A stretch of 64,000 nt of DNA from Streptomyces sp. 378. GTDB lineage: Bacteria; Actinomycetota; Actinomycetes; Streptomycetales; Streptomycetaceae. This document shows, piece by piece, positions 43,905 to 54,369 of this stretch. A model generated the notes under the pieces. It saw nothing but the letters and a program-made list of their open reading frames with translations. It searched no databases and was not told the DNA's origin. The stretch is from positions 1 through 64,000 of the forward strand of contig NZ_JASKMS010000025.1 in the NCBI RefSeq assembly GCF_030124145.1, given 5' to 3'. The position numbers and the translations under genes are program-made. Numbering within the stretch: the stretch's first letter is position 1; every line of letters begins with the position of its first letter.

Positions 43905-46900
43905 CGGGTGGCCTCCATGAACAGGACGGACTCGGCATCGACATCGCGCAGGCTCCACAGGGTGGGCCAGGCCTCGGCGTTCTCGGCCTCGTCGTCGTAC
44001 GGCTGCAGAAGGGAGGGTGTGCGCTTTCCCCTCTTCGGTTCGAAGAGCAGACCGTTGTGGATGTCGGCCTCGTCGCACCACCAGTCGAGGAACTCGTCGA
44101 AGGCACGGGAGACGGCGTCGGCCTCCTCGGGAGTGACGGCCCGGACTCGATCGAGGAGGACAGGCTTGATCTCGTCGCGAATGCGGTGCGCGTATGAATC
44201 GACGCCGCCTGCGGCTTCGTTGGGACGAGCCTCCGGGATCATGATGCGGGTCAGGGCGACGATCACCGCGTGCAGTCCGCGTTCGCGGGCGCGGGCGGAG
44301 AAGGGCGTGACGGAGGTCGATTCGACCTCGCGGTAGAGCGCGGAGTGGAAGTGCAGGAAGTTCTCGTAGTGGGAGCGGTCGCGTGAGCGGGTTGCGTTCA
44401 GCATCACGGCGACCAGACCTGGATGGGCGCGGCCGACGCGGCTTGTGGCCTGAATGTACTCGGCAGTGGTCTGCGGCTGGCCCATGACGGCCATAAGGCC
44501 GAGCCGGTCCACGTCGACGCCGACCGCGATCATGTTGGTGGCCAGGAGGACGTCCACGGCGTCAGGATCGGGATGCTTTCGCTCGATTCCCTTGAGACGG
44601 GCCGGGATCTCGCTTGCGTCGATGCGGCTGGTCAGTTCCGAGTAGTTGTCGAGGTTCCGCACAGTGGTCCCCTCGCGTGCCGCGAGCAGTTCCAGATACG
44701 CCACCACGTCGTCGTGAACTTGGAGTTCGGCCGCGGAGAGCAGTCGGAGGCTGTTGAAGTAGCCCACCAGGCTCCAGTAGGCGTCGCGCACCTCGTTCGA
44801 GGACTGTGCCCGTTTCGCTCGGTGCAACAGAGTCGCGTAGGTGCGGATGAGCAGGGTGGACTGGCTGGTGCCGGGCGCCAGAAGCCCCACGTAACGTCGA
44901 CTCGCCTTGTCCTCGCGCGGGGTCTCCACCGCGAACCAGGAGTCTCGGGAGTCCAGGCCCGCAGGCGGGAACTGGCGGACCTCGCGGTCGAAGAGGCTGC
45001 GACCTTGATCGGCGGCGCGTCGGATGGTCGCTGTCGAGGCAATCACCTTGGGCCGCCCGGCGAGCTCGTCGACAGCGGTCTCGTAGAGACCGGTGAGCGT
45101 GCCCAACGGTCCGGAAATGAGGTGGAGTTCGTCTTGGACGATCAGCTCGGGCGGAGGGATGCGGTCGCTCGGGTCGTCCCTGTTGAAGAGGGCGGCCGTG
45201 GCCGGACGCCATGGCATGGAAGCGAACTTGTCGACAGTTGCGATGACCAGCGTCGGTCGGGCGTCGTACACCGCCTCGTCGATCAGGTGGACGGGCAGGC
45301 CCTCCCCGAAGTCGCAGTCTGCCCCGGGACAGCGGACGTGCATGCGCTTGGCGTCCTCGTCGACCTTGTAGGCGCGGGCATCCAGACGGGTGCCGCACCA
45401 AGGGCAGGCGTGCAACTGGACGGGGTTCTTCGTTGCCAGGCGCTTGTCGAGATCCTTGTGCAGTGCTGCAAGTTGGTGGCTCGCGTCCTCAAGCCTGTTG
45501 GGAGTGGCCGACTCACCGACCCACATGCCGAGCGAGAACGGTTCGGAGCCCAGCTCCGCCCTCTTGTCGCGACGCATCCGTTCCATGGCGCAGAGCAGGA
45601 TCGTGGCGCGCTCGAATTGCTGAAGGGTGAGCAGGCGCAGGGTGTACCGCATCAGGACGGTGACGCCACCGCCGTTCGCACCGAGTCGGATGCGGCGCAG
45701 GTAGGAGGTGAGCGCGATGAGACCCAGGTACGCCTCGGTCTTGCCACCACCGGTGGGGAACCACAGGAGGTCGGAGATCTTGCGGTCGCGGTGCTCGGGG
45801 TCGTCGATGCCTGCCAGGCAGAGCAGGACGAAGGCGATCTGGAACGGCCGCCAGCGTCCCTCGGCAGGCTCGGGGGAGCCATGGCGGCCGCCTTTCACCC
45901 AGGCGCTGCGTGCACGCTGGTCGGCCATGGCCTGATTGGCCAGTCGGAATGCCCTCATCAGGTCGGGCTTGCCACGCAGTAGATCGATGCCTTCGCGGAT
46001 CCGGCCCAACGCCTCGCGGCAGGCGTCGACCTGGTCGCGGGCGGCATTCTCGTAGGCCCTGCCGATCAGAGCATCGGCCTCGGCCTGCTTGCGCTCGATC
46101 CACTGCTCGTAGCCCGCAGCGAGCGCTTCGAGCGCGGCGAGAACCTCCGTGTCCGGGCGCTCGGCCAGACCGAGCATGGACAGGGCGGAGCTGTCGATCT
46201 CCGGGTTCGAGTCGGTGAGCAGGACCTCCACGGTCGGGACGAACTCGCTGCGCACCTCGGGCACACCTGCTCGCCTCGAGTCCGTTATGCCGATCGGCGC
46301 CGGCGTCCAGTCCCATTCGGCGGCGCAGCCGTGCCCGACGGCGAAGGTCGGGGCATGGCGGTGCAGCAGGCGGCTGGTGGCGACTTCGGGATCGTGCGCG
46401 AGGTCGAGGGCTGGACGCTCGACAAAGGCGCTGGATCCGTCGGCCGCGCGGACGACGAGCCCGCACTGGAACAGGGAGAAGGCGTCCTGCAGTTCCCGCT
46501 CGCCGACCCTGTGTGTGTTGACCAGGGTCACCGTGACGGTCACTGTTCGCATCACGGCGTCGGGCCGCCGAACGTTGACGCGCAGCGCGACGCCGTTGGC
46601 CAACTCGAACCGCAGGTCGGGGGCAGGTGTGGTGACGTCCACCGTTGTGTCGGGCAACGGGAGTTCCTCGCGCCGCCAGTGCTCCTGCTGATCAGAGGTG
46701 GTGCGGGCCTCGGCGCGACGGGCGGGGACAGGGTTGCCGTCCGCGTCCGTGGGCCGGTATGCGGCTGCCCGTACGTGGACCACGACGGAATCGCTTATGG
46801 TCGGGTCGATCGCGAACGTGAGCCCCATGGAGGAGGGCCGGCGCGCTCCGGCGGCGCCGACCTCCTGTGCCGTCCCGGACTCTTCCATGTTGTCCCGGGT

Positions 46901-47158
46901 GCGCACCGGGGGCATGTCCAGCCCCTCGTGCTCCGCCTCGTCCTCGCGCATCCTTTGCTCGGCTGCGTCGTCCGCCGACCTCGGGTAGAGGACACCGGTC
47001 AGGTATCGGTCGATGGGGGCATCCCTTGCAAGGACTTCCGCTCGGTCTTCAGGAGCCGCGTCGGGAGCCGGGCCGAGAAGCTCGCGACGGAGGCCAGCCA
47101 GCAGCTCCTCGTCTCGGACCCGGTAGTGCTCGGCGTGCCGGTTCTCCGTGTCGCTCAT
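43901..47158 (-). CDS. drmA: DrmA, DISARM helicase
   Basis: 1085 residues. It is an SF2 helicase with Walker A FPTGGGKTEAYLGLIALT near residue 468, a DEAD-like motif IVQDELHLISGPLGTL near 674 and QATSRVGRAHPGL near 903. The N-terminal IDRYLTGVLYPRSADDA and the gapped helicase core are typical of DrmA. In DISARM it is the DNA translocase that acts with DrmB. Its ends overlap both neighbours by 4 nt (ATGA), so operon translation is coupled. Confidence 0.92.
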   Translation of the reverse strand: MSDTENRHAEHYRVRDEELLAGLRRELLGPAPDAAPEDRAEVLARDAPIDRYLTGVLYPRSADDAAEQRMREDEAEHEGLDMPPVRTRDNMEESGTAQEVGAAGARRPSSMGLTFAIDPTISDSVVVHVRAAAYRPTDADGNPVPARRAEARTTSDQQEHWRREELPLPDTTVDVTTPAPDLRFELANGVALRVNVRRPDAVMRTVTVTVTLVNTHRVGERELQDAFSLFQCGLVVRAADGSSAFVERPALDLAHDPEVATSRLLHRHAPTFAVGHGCAAEWDWTPAPIGITDSRRAGVPEVRSEFVPTVEVLLTDSNPEIDSSALSMLGLAERPDTEVLAALEALAAGYEQWIERKQAEADALIGRAYENAARDQVDACREALGRIREGIDLLRGKPDLMRAFRLANQAMADQRARSAWVKGGRHGSPEPAEGRWRPFQIAFVLLCLAGIDDPEHRDRKISDLLWFPTGGGKTEAYLGLIALTSYLRRIRLGANGGGVTVLMRYTLRLLTLQQFERATILLCAMERMRRDKRAELGSEPFSLGMWVGESATPNRLEDASHQLAALHKDLDKRLATKNPVQLHACPWCGTRLDARAYKVDEDAKRMHVRCPGADCDFGEGLPVHLIDEAVYDARPTLVIATVDKFASMPWRPATAALFNRDDPSDRIPPPELIVQDELHLISGPLGTLTGLYETAVDELAGRPKVIASTATIRRAADQGRSLFDREVRQFPPAGLDSRDSWFAVETPREDKASRRYVGLLAPGTSQSTLLIRTYATLLHRAKRAQSSNEVRDAYWSLVGYFNSLRLLSAAELQVHDDVVAYLELLAAREGTTVRNLDNYSELTSRIDASEIPARLKGIERKHPDPDAVDVLLATNMIAVGVDVDRLGLMAVMGQPQTTAEYIQATSRVGRAHPGLVAVMLNATRSRDRSHYENFLHFHSALYREVESTSVTPFSARARERGLHAVIVALTRIMIPEARPNEAAGGVDSYAHRIRDEIKPVLLDRVRAVTPEEADAVSRAFDEFLDWWCDEADIHNGLLFEPKRGKRTPSLLQPYDDEAENAEAWPTLWSLRDVDAESVLFMEATR

Positions 47159-49056
47159 GCGCGCTGCTCCTCGTCGTCGGCCCGTCGGTACCTTCCGGCC
47201 CCGGTGATCCGGGGCGCGATCCAGACGCCCCGGTCACCGAGGCCGGCGTTGGCACTGGCGGCAGTGCTGCCCGCGACGGACTCCAGGGTGTCGACCCGAA
47301 GCCCGTGGATCTCGTCGGGCCACCAGGGGTCCCATGTGCGGTTCACCTTCTGCACCTGGAACAGCTCCTGTCGGAACCGCTCCGAGACCTCCCCGATCTC
47401 CCTCCCGTTGTGCAGCAGGGTGTACGGGGGGCTCTGCCACTCGCCGAGCGGCAGGTCATGGCGCCTGCGTATCACCACCTCGTCACCGGGGGCGACGTGC
47501 TCCAGAAGGTAGGACTGGGCCGCCACGGCGTCGGTCTCGTGGCCGGCAGGGTTGTCCGCGCACACGTCACCGGACTCGCCGACGATCCCGTAGCGGTCGT
47601 ACGGTCTCCAACCGCCGAGGAACCTCCGGCCGTTGGTCCTGCCCCCAACCCTTCTGAAGATCGGCAGTTCGGGGCGATCCGCGTGATACAGGTCCTGACG
47701 GGCTCGCGTCAGGGCCACGTACAGGGCGCGAGCCTCAGCCGGGAGGTCCAGTTCCTCCTTGAACTGCTGTTGCAACTCGGCGACGGTCGGCGGGGCGAGC
47801 ACGATCACTCGGTCGAACTCCAGGCCCTTGGCCCGATGCACCGTGGACACGATGATGCGTGCCATCTCGGGATCGGCCAGCTCGTCCGGGAAGCGGCAGT
47901 CGGCAACCAGGCGACGCAGCCGGTCCAGGTCGAGAACACCTCGTCCCGGGCCTCGCGCGGCCCGGCGCAGCGCGGTCCACATCGCTTCCGGGTCCGGCTC
48001 GTACGGCAGGGGTATCTGGATGAGCAGTGAGCGGAACCGATCCTCGGACAGTGTTGTGGACTCGGTGCGGCGCAACAGCTCAGCAACCCAGTACGGGACC
48101 GGGCGATCCTCCAACGGACGCCGCAACCGATGGTCCACACGGTGCCCGTGCAGCAGTTCCGAGACGATGAGGGCTTGCCGATTGTCGCGGGTGAGAATCG
48201 CACAGGTGTCGGGGAAACCGCGCAGTGCGTCCAGGGTGAACGGGTCTGTGAGGACGCCCATGCCGTTCGCCGGGTCGAGGAGCAGCTCGCGCATCTCTTC
48301 GTAGAGGGTTGCGGCCTCGTCGGCATCCGTGACGTTCTGCAGGCGCTGCCCGTGGGCGAGCGCCAGCCGGGCCTCCGGGGTGGCCGCTCGAAAGTTCTTG
48401 GTGAGGCGAAGTTCGACCAGGTCGTCCGGATACGAGGCGCGCAGCCAGTCGAAGAACCGGCCGGTCTCGTCGGCACGTTCGGAGAGGTCCGCGATCTGGA
48501 AGCCGTAGACGGACTGGGCGGCATCACCGACCACGGTGAAGCCGCAACTCTCCTGATAGCGGTCGAGCAGCGCCTCCACAAGGTCCCGACGGTTGCCCAG
48601 CAGGTCCTGAACCTCGTCGATGACCACGTGCGCGGGGGGCCTTGTGTCGCCGGCCTCCAGCGCTCCTTTCTCGACCGCGCGGGCAGCGGCCTCGATCCGC
48701 TCCGGGAAGGAGGCAGTACCCCAGTCGTTGTCCGGGTAAGCCTGCCGGAGCACGCTGTATGCCCAGGCGTCAAAGGTTTGCGCCCGCACTCGACGCGCAC
48801 GCTCACCGTACCGGGTGATCCGCTCCCGCAGCTCTCGGGCTGCCGCCCGGGAGAACGTGAGCACCAGAATCTCGGAGGCTTCCAGAGCCTCCTCGGGTTC
48901 CTCGTGCCCGCACAGTGCGTCGAGCCGGCGCACCAGCGTGTGGGTTTTGCCGGCCCCTGCGCCGGCGGTCACCAGGACACGGGCGTCCCAAGGCTGCTCC
49001 ACAACGGCCCGCTGCTCCTCGGTGAGCGGAGGACTGTCGAGGTAGGCGTCGGTCAC
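47155..49056 (-). CDS. UvrD/PcrA-like SF1 helicase
   Basis: 633 residues. The Walker A is VTAGAGAGKTHTLVRRL; motif Ia contains LVLTFSRAAARELRERI, and Walker B VVIDEVQDLLGNRRD. Motif III-like VVGDAAQSVYGFQIAD, motif V VSTVHRAKGLEFDRVIVL and motif VI LYVALTRARQDLYHAD complete a UvrD-type helicase. UvrD proteins are not part of the described DISARM core, so this is an extra or alternative subunit. It overlaps the sacsin-helicase gene and drmA by 4 nt each. Confidence 0.9.
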   Translation of the reverse strand: MTDAYLDSPPLTEEQRAVVEQPWDARVLVTAGAGAGKTHTLVRRLDALCGHEEPEEALEASEILVLTFSRAAARELRERITRYGERARRVRAQTFDAWAYSVLRQAYPDNDWGTASFPERIEAAARAVEKGALEAGDTRPPAHVVIDEVQDLLGNRRDLVEALLDRYQESCGFTVVGDAAQSVYGFQIADLSERADETGRFFDWLRASYPDDLVELRLTKNFRAATPEARLALAHGQRLQNVTDADEAATLYEEMRELLLDPANGMGVLTDPFTLDALRGFPDTCAILTRDNRQALIVSELLHGHRVDHRLRRPLEDRPVPYWVAELLRRTESTTLSEDRFRSLLIQIPLPYEPDPEAMWTALRRAARGPGRGVLDLDRLRRLVADCRFPDELADPEMARIIVSTVHRAKGLEFDRVIVLAPPTVAELQQQFKEELDLPAEARALYVALTRARQDLYHADRPELPIFRRVGGRTNGRRFLGGWRPYDRYGIVGESGDVCADNPAGHETDAVAAQSYLLEHVAPGDEVVIRRRHDLPLGEWQSPPYTLLHNGREIGEVSERFRQELFQVQKVNRTWDPWWPDEIHGLRVDTLESVAGSTAASANAGLGDRGVWIAPRITGAGRYRRADDEEQRA

Positions 49057-52000
49057 GAACGGCTCCAGAGGTGCTCGAACTGGGTGAAGGCGAGCTGGGT
49101 GTCGAAGTTCTCGATGTTGTCGCTGACGTTGAGGATCAGGCAGCTGTCCTTGCCGCCGTTCCGGGGTCCGCGAAGGCCGCGACCGATCATCTGCTGGTAG
49201 ACGTTCGCGCTGTAGACCGGCCTGGCCACGACGACGGCACGGGTGGCCGGCGCGTCGAAGCCCTGGGTGAGAACACCGTAGTTGGTGAGCACACGAATGC
49301 GGCCGTTTCGGAAGTTCTCGATACGAGTGCGACGGTCCTGTGCGCTGGTGGTCGAGTCGACGGCCGCGGATCGGATGCCCCTGTCGTTGAGCATGGCCGC
49401 CAGGTACTTGGCGTGATCCACCGAGGTGGCGAAGAGCAGCGTCGGCCAGCCCGCCGGCAGAGCGGCCACCTCGTCCACGATGCGACGGCTCCGCTCGTGG
49501 TCATCGGCGAGCCGCTGCTCGGCGGAGCGAGAGAGCATCGCCATGCGGTCGGCGTGTGTCTTCTCGTCCCGGGTCAGCTCGATCTTGCCGCCCTGCAGGG
49601 TGCGGTGTTCGACCTGGGCGAGCATCCCCCAGTCCTGCAGGTCCCGGTACGGATCCCCGGACGGGAAGACGCCCTCGTCGAGACGGCGGTTGCCGAAGCG
49701 GCTGACCAGCCGACGGGTCTCCTCCTCGTTGGTGTTGCGGAACGGCGTCGCCGTCAGGCCGAGCAGATGCCGCCCGGTCTCGTACTGGGTGAGTCCCAAC
49801 TGTCCCAGGATCTCGGTGTACCGCTTGGAGATGGCGGTGTGTGCCTCGTCCACGATCACCAGTACCGCCTGTCGCAGCCAGGCGTACTGATCGGTGCCCA
49901 GGCACCGCTCCAGCTTGGCATCGGTGGCGACCACCAGGTGGGGGTGATCGACCACGTTGCCGACCTCGTGGCTGCTCCACAGTCGGCTGATGGTGAGCGG
50001 ACGCTCCGCGCCGACCTTGCTCCACACGAACTTCCAGCTCTGCACGGCCTGTTCGCACAATTCCTCGGTCTGTGCGATCCACAGCAACGGACCCTTGAGA
50101 TCGCCGAACCGCTTGACCCAGCGGATCACGGCCTCGGCGGTGACCCGAGTCTTGCCGGCGCCGGTCGGCAGGGACAGCATGCCGCGCTGCGGAGCCAGCC
50201 GGTCGAGCATGGTCGAGATGTTCCGGACCAGATCTTCCTGGTAGTCGTGAAGGCTGGGGAAGTCCCGAGGGCCCTCGACCGTCTCGAACGCGGGCGGGGA
50301 CGGAGTCCTCGAACCGGCGAACGCGACGGGCAGCTTCAGCTCCGATACGAAGGCGATGGCGGCCGACGAACCCGTGTAGCCGACCGGCGCGTCGGGGAAA
50401 CGCGCCTGGATGTCCCGGGCATGCTGCTGAAGCACTCCGTCGCCGTGCGCGTTGAACGCCATCTGCGCGATCCGCCGTCCGGACGGCTCCGCGCCGTCGG
50501 CCGCCTGCAGCTCGGCGTCCATCAACCCTTCAGGGAGTCCGGCGCGCAGCGCCTCTGCCCCGATCAGCAGCTCGATCTTGTCGACCACGTCCTCCGCCTC
50601 GCGTACGGCTTTCCGTGCGGCCTGCATCGCGCTGTCCCGGGCCATGCGTTCCTGATGCTCCAGGACGGCTCGGCACCCGGCCGCTCCGAGACCGAGCCCG
50701 AGTTCGCGGTCGATCAGGATCAGCATCGGCTCGGGGTCCAGCGGGACGCGGATTTTGACGGTGCCGTTCTGACTGATCGCCTTGAGGGGAAGAGCTTGTG
50801 TGCCGTTGGGCGTACGAGTGATCTCCTCCAACTCGGTGCAGCGCTGCACCAGGCTGTTGCGGTTACCGGTGTGCAACCGCTGGCGCAGGGCCGGATAGAG
50901 CTCGACGAGCGGCACTGGGTCCTCCTCGGCCACCTCTCGGGTCTCCCGGCTGATCACGTCGGCATAGCGGAGCATGCCCCACTTCTCGACCATCAGCTCA
51001 GCGTCCTCGGCGGTCGGCACGAGCAGCGCGGGCAGCTGTTCAGCACGGAGCGCTCGGTACTCGGCGGCATTGACGGCGAGGGTGATCTCCTCGTCGGGGC
51101 GGGTGTCCCATGTGTCACCCACCCGGCAACGGGTCAGGGAGTCCTCGGGGAAGTCGGCACCGAAACGGGTGAGCATCACGTAGGTGGCACCGACGAAGGA
51201 ATCGTCCTTGCTGCGGGACACCTCGTCGAGGAGCGCGTTCCAACGGTCGGCGGGAACCTCATCGACGGTGGCCGGGAGCCGTAGCTTGCGGGCCTTCTCC
51301 GGTGTGATGTCGGCGACCGGCAGCACGTCGCGATGTGCGCCGAGTTGAGGGCCGACGGCTTCGCTCAGAGGCTTGATCCCCTGGGAGGTGGCGACCGTGC
51401 CGTACTTCCTCAACATCCACCGGATCGGAGAGGCCACCGCCTGCCGGGTGTTGGTCTGCGCGCCGATCTGCCGGGTCCAGTTGTCCACCACGGCGTCATC
51501 GGGCAGCGCCTTCAGGAAAGCCGCACGTGATTCCTCGGAGAGCGCGGGGAAGAGATGGAGCGGGCCACCGATCGCGGCGCCCTCGACCTTCATGCGGCTC
51601 AGTGTCGGACGGGGGGCGCGGGTGTCCAGACCGCGTAGGCAGGCGGCGTGAACGGCTGCGCGGTACTCCTCGAACCATGCCTCGTCCGCCTTGGGCTGCA
51701 CCCCACCGGTCGGCCGCTCCTGCAGGCCGACCTGGGAGAAGAAGGGACTGTCGTCGGAGTGGAAGGCCATGTCTACGGCGATGCTCGGGTCGCGCTTGGC
51801 GTCGACGACGACACCCGGGAGCATGCAGTTCTCCACCGGTCGGAACCGTCCATCGGCGGTCCGCACGCGGAGAGTCGAGCGAGGCGTGGGTACCCGTTCC
51901 AGGACTTTGTGAGCCACTCGACGGGATCCGGCCTGGCGGAACAACTCCCAGAACCGCTCCCAGTCCGACTCGGTGTAGTGGTCGAATCCCTGGTCGAGAA

Positions 52001-53816
52001 CGCTGAAGAACCGACCTTCGACATCGGCCTCCCGAATGCCCAGGACATTGAGCGAGTGCATGAGCGAGAGGTCTTGGGCCAGTTCGTCGACCACATACAC
52101 GAGCGACTCGCGCAGCCCACCTTGATCGGCACGGCGGAAGACCTTGCCGTGCACGGGGGCGACCAGACCGTGCTCCTCGGTCAGCACGATGCGGGCCTTG
52201 CGCGCCTCATCGGCGTAGGGAGAGCGGACCTCGATCATGTCGGCGAGAATGCGGATGGCGACGGCCGACGCCTCGGCGGTGCCGCTCTCGACCAAGGCCT
52301 CGAGCCATTCGCGGACATCCGTCCGCCCGTGTCCGGCCGCCGTCAGAATGTGCTCGACCTTGCCGGAGCGCAGGGGGTCCGCCTCGACGCTCGGGTGCAA
52401 CCAGTTCGAGGGGCGCCCGGGGCACTCGTGCCACATCCGGAGCCAACCGGACAACTTCTTAAGATCTCTGTCGAGCCGAGGGTGGACCCGCAGCTTCGTC
52501 GGGACACGCAGGACGCCGTCCTGGTCGGGCAGCGACGGACTGTCCGCGGTGCGATCCCAGATCTCCCGGGTCAGGAACTCGTCGGCCCAGCTGATGGCCT
52601 CCTTGACACGGCCGGGCAGCAGCGGGAGATAGGCGGCCGGGTCTTCGGCGGGGGCCAGGGAGGGCAGAGAGCCGACGACGAGCTGCGCCGACACCTTGAT
52701 CATCTCCCGGTTGAAGGGGGAGGAATCGAGCAGGTTCTGACGGTCCTCGTTGGTCTTCCAGGCCCCGTTGAGAATGCCGCTGAGCGACACCTCGTACTTG
52801 GTCGGGAAGAAGGACCAGAACTTGCCGCGACCGCGCGAGCGCGGGCTGACGTGCAAGCCGCTCTCCGGATCCTTCTCCAGTGCGGGTACGGCCCAGGCGA
52901 GTTCGAGCGAGAGCCGGTCGTGCAGCTCTCCTGCGTCATCGCGGGCCGCCGGACCGGGCTCGTGGGCGGTGGTGAACACGCGCCACCGCTCGGTGGCCAC
53001 GGCCTTTCCGGTCCGCTCCTCGACCACGGTGTGCAGGTCTCCGGCCTGCTGTGCGGTCAGGACACGGCGGGCAATGGGCCGGGGCCGGCGGTCCTCCAGG
53101 ACGACCTTCGCGACGTGCGGGGAGAAGAGTTGGAAGCCGATCGGGAATTCTTCGCGAGGCTCGCCGTGGTTCTTGGCCCGCCCTCCATGCATGTCCCGAC
53201 CCAGGCGGTCGTCGGCTTTCGGAAGCAGGGGCAGGCGAACGACGGTGGTCGCCCAGGTCAACAGCTCGTGCAGGACCGGGTCGGCAGCGCGTTCGGCCGA
53301 CTCGTCGAGTGGGCGAGCCATGCGCAGGACCGGGGCGTCGAACTCCGATCCGTAGCGCGCTGTCACACCAGGGACGGCCCTGATCTGCTCGTACGACCAG
53401 GCCCGGTCGAACCCAAAACTCCCCGTGCGACTGAAGAATTCGGGAGTGTCGGTCACTACGAGCACCGATTTCACGCCGACCCCGAAGCGGCCGATCTGGC
53501 CTCCACGTTTCTTCGACATACTCATTCGAAGAATTGTCTCAGCGCCTTCTGGGGTTACCGCATTGCCCTCGTTTGCGCAGTACAAATGGCTGTCCGTGAG
53601 AACGACATGGACTGTTCCCCCCGGCTCGTCGGCGATTTCGTCGGCCGCATTCTGGACCAGTTCGAAAAGCTGACGGTCACCGTAGCCACCCTGAGTGATA
53701 CGGCGCTCACCATTGGCGTGCTCGGCTACGAGGCCGGGGTCGACAGCGTAAGTCTGCAGGACGCGGGTGGACTGTTCAAGGACGGTTTGAATCACCGGTT
53801 GGGACGAAGACGACAC
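49053..53816 (-). CDS. Sacsin/HSP90-type ATPase fused to SF2 DEAD helicase
   Basis: About 1587 residues from GTG 53816 (GAGGAG upstream); GTG 53873 would add 19. The N-terminus is a sacsin-like GHKL ATPase: GDRQLFELVQNAADEI (N box), SHLYCANEGNAVTPEGAE and GQIGRFGVGVKSVLVV (G box). A long middle region is unrecognised. The C-terminus is a DEAD/DEAH helicase with LPTGAGKTRVTAEAVIRW (near 1217), VIVDEAHTAISKRY (near 1320) and QQMIGRGLRGPRNGG (near 1540). Such fusions suggest ATP-gated DNA sensing coupled to translocation. It is the first gene of the leftward operon. Confidence 0.88.
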   Translation of the reverse strand: MSSSSQPVIQTVLEQSTRVLQTYAVDPGLVAEHANGERRITQGGYGDRQLFELVQNAADEIADEPGGTVHVVLTDSHLYCANEGNAVTPEGAETILRMSMSKKRGGQIGRFGVGVKSVLVVTDTPEFFSRTGSFGFDRAWSYEQIRAVPGVTARYGSEFDAPVLRMARPLDESAERAADPVLHELLTWATTVVRLPLLPKADDRLGRDMHGGRAKNHGEPREEFPIGFQLFSPHVAKVVLEDRRPRPIARRVLTAQQAGDLHTVVEERTGKAVATERWRVFTTAHEPGPAARDDAGELHDRLSLELAWAVPALEKDPESGLHVSPRSRGRGKFWSFFPTKYEVSLSGILNGAWKTNEDRQNLLDSSPFNREMIKVSAQLVVGSLPSLAPAEDPAAYLPLLPGRVKEAISWADEFLTREIWDRTADSPSLPDQDGVLRVPTKLRVHPRLDRDLKKLSGWLRMWHECPGRPSNWLHPSVEADPLRSGKVEHILTAAGHGRTDVREWLEALVESGTAEASAVAIRILADMIEVRSPYADEARKARIVLTEEHGLVAPVHGKVFRRADQGGLRESLVYVVDELAQDLSLMHSLNVLGIREADVEGRFFSVLDQGFDHYTESDWERFWELFRQAGSRRVAHKVLERVPTPRSTLRVRTADGRFRPVENCMLPGVVVDAKRDPSIAVDMAFHSDDSPFFSQVGLQERPTGGVQPKADEAWFEEYRAAVHAACLRGLDTRAPRPTLSRMKVEGAAIGGPLHLFPALSEESRAAFLKALPDDAVVDNWTRQIGAQTNTRQAVASPIRWMLRKYGTVATSQGIKPLSEAVGPQLGAHRDVLPVADITPEKARKLRLPATVDEVPADRWNALLDEVSRSKDDSFVGATYVMLTRFGADFPEDSLTRCRVGDTWDTRPDEEITLAVNAAEYRALRAEQLPALLVPTAEDAELMVEKWGMLRYADVISRETREVAEEDPVPLVELYPALRQRLHTGNRNSLVQRCTELEEITRTPNGTQALPLKAISQNGTVKIRVPLDPEPMLILIDRELGLGLGAAGCRAVLEHQERMARDSAMQAARKAVREAEDVVDKIELLIGAEALRAGLPEGLMDAELQAADGAEPSGRRIAQMAFNAHGDGVLQQHARDIQARFPDAPVGYTGSSAAIAFVSELKLPVAFAGSRTPSPPAFETVEGPRDFPSLHDYQEDLVRNISTMLDRLAPQRGMLSLPTGAGKTRVTAEAVIRWVKRFGDLKGPLLWIAQTEELCEQAVQSWKFVWSKVGAERPLTISRLWSSHEVGNVVDHPHLVVATDAKLERCLGTDQYAWLRQAVLVIVDEAHTAISKRYTEILGQLGLTQYETGRHLLGLTATPFRNTNEEETRRLVSRFGNRRLDEGVFPSGDPYRDLQDWGMLAQVEHRTLQGGKIELTRDEKTHADRMAMLSRSAEQRLADDHERSRRIVDEVAALPAGWPTLLFATSVDHAKYLAAMLNDRGIRSAAVDSTTSAQDRRTRIENFRNGRIRVLTNYGVLTQGFDAPATRAVVVARPVYSANVYQQMIGRGLRGPRNGGKDSCLILNVSDNIENFDTQLAFTQFEHLWSRS

Positions 53817-53990
53817 TGCTCCTGCACTCCTCGGGTCAGGGGTCGGGCGACGAGCCGGCTGTGGATTCGGCACAGCCGACCATCACCTTCGTACGGCATA
53901 GCTGGATGTGGCGCAGCGAGCGCCTTCGAGCGGTTCGGTGCAGTTGCGAGGAATGGAGGAAACGCCGAATGCCCCGGCTGCACCACGGCA

Positions 53991-54206
53991 TCAGTCGGAG
54001 ACGGAGGCGTCGTCCGGCAGCTCCTGAACCTTCTTGGCCAATCCAGGGAAATTGGACATGAAATCGTCATCGGAAAGGTCGAACCGCAGGAGAACCATCG
54101 CTGCTTCGGCCTTGCTCTTGGCCAGCAGAATGCCCGTCCGGAAGGCGCTGATTTCGCGGTCGGAGTTGACGTGGTCGCCGCAGCTCTGCTCGTCCGTTTC
54201 ATCCAT
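53991..54206 (-). CDS. Small acidic hypothetical protein upstream of sacsin-helicase
   Basis: About 71 residues from ATG 54206; GTG 54218 would add four. It is acidic: MDETDEQSCGDHVNSDREIS, then a helix TGILLAKSKAEAAMVLLRFD and a short acidic tail. No family recognised. It lies 117-174 bp upstream of the sacsin-helicase start on the same strand, so it could be the operon's first gene. A frame on the same strand (to 54247) overlaps it but looks less protein-like. Confidence 0.45.
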   Translation of the reverse strand: MDETDEQSCGDHVNSDREISAFRTGILLAKSKAEAAMVLLRFDLSDDDFMSNFPGLAKKVQELPDDASVSD

Positions 54207-54369
54207 GAAGAGATACACCCCCGTGATGTTGGGTCGTCGATTCGCACAGGGGTGGTGTCGCGCGCAGGTTTCCCCCGTGAAGGCGCTGAGTTTCTTAGGT
54301 GAGACGCTTCTCCGGAATTACGATAGCGGATGGGAGTTGTGCGCCACCACCGCTTTGGAGAAGGTGCTC

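Noticed and set aside
53792..54247. Alternative minus-strand frame over the small acidic ORF near 54.1 kb
   Set aside because: Composition is Arg/Pro/Ser-rich and it overlaps the sacsin-helicase start region; the acidic 71-residue frame is more protein-like.
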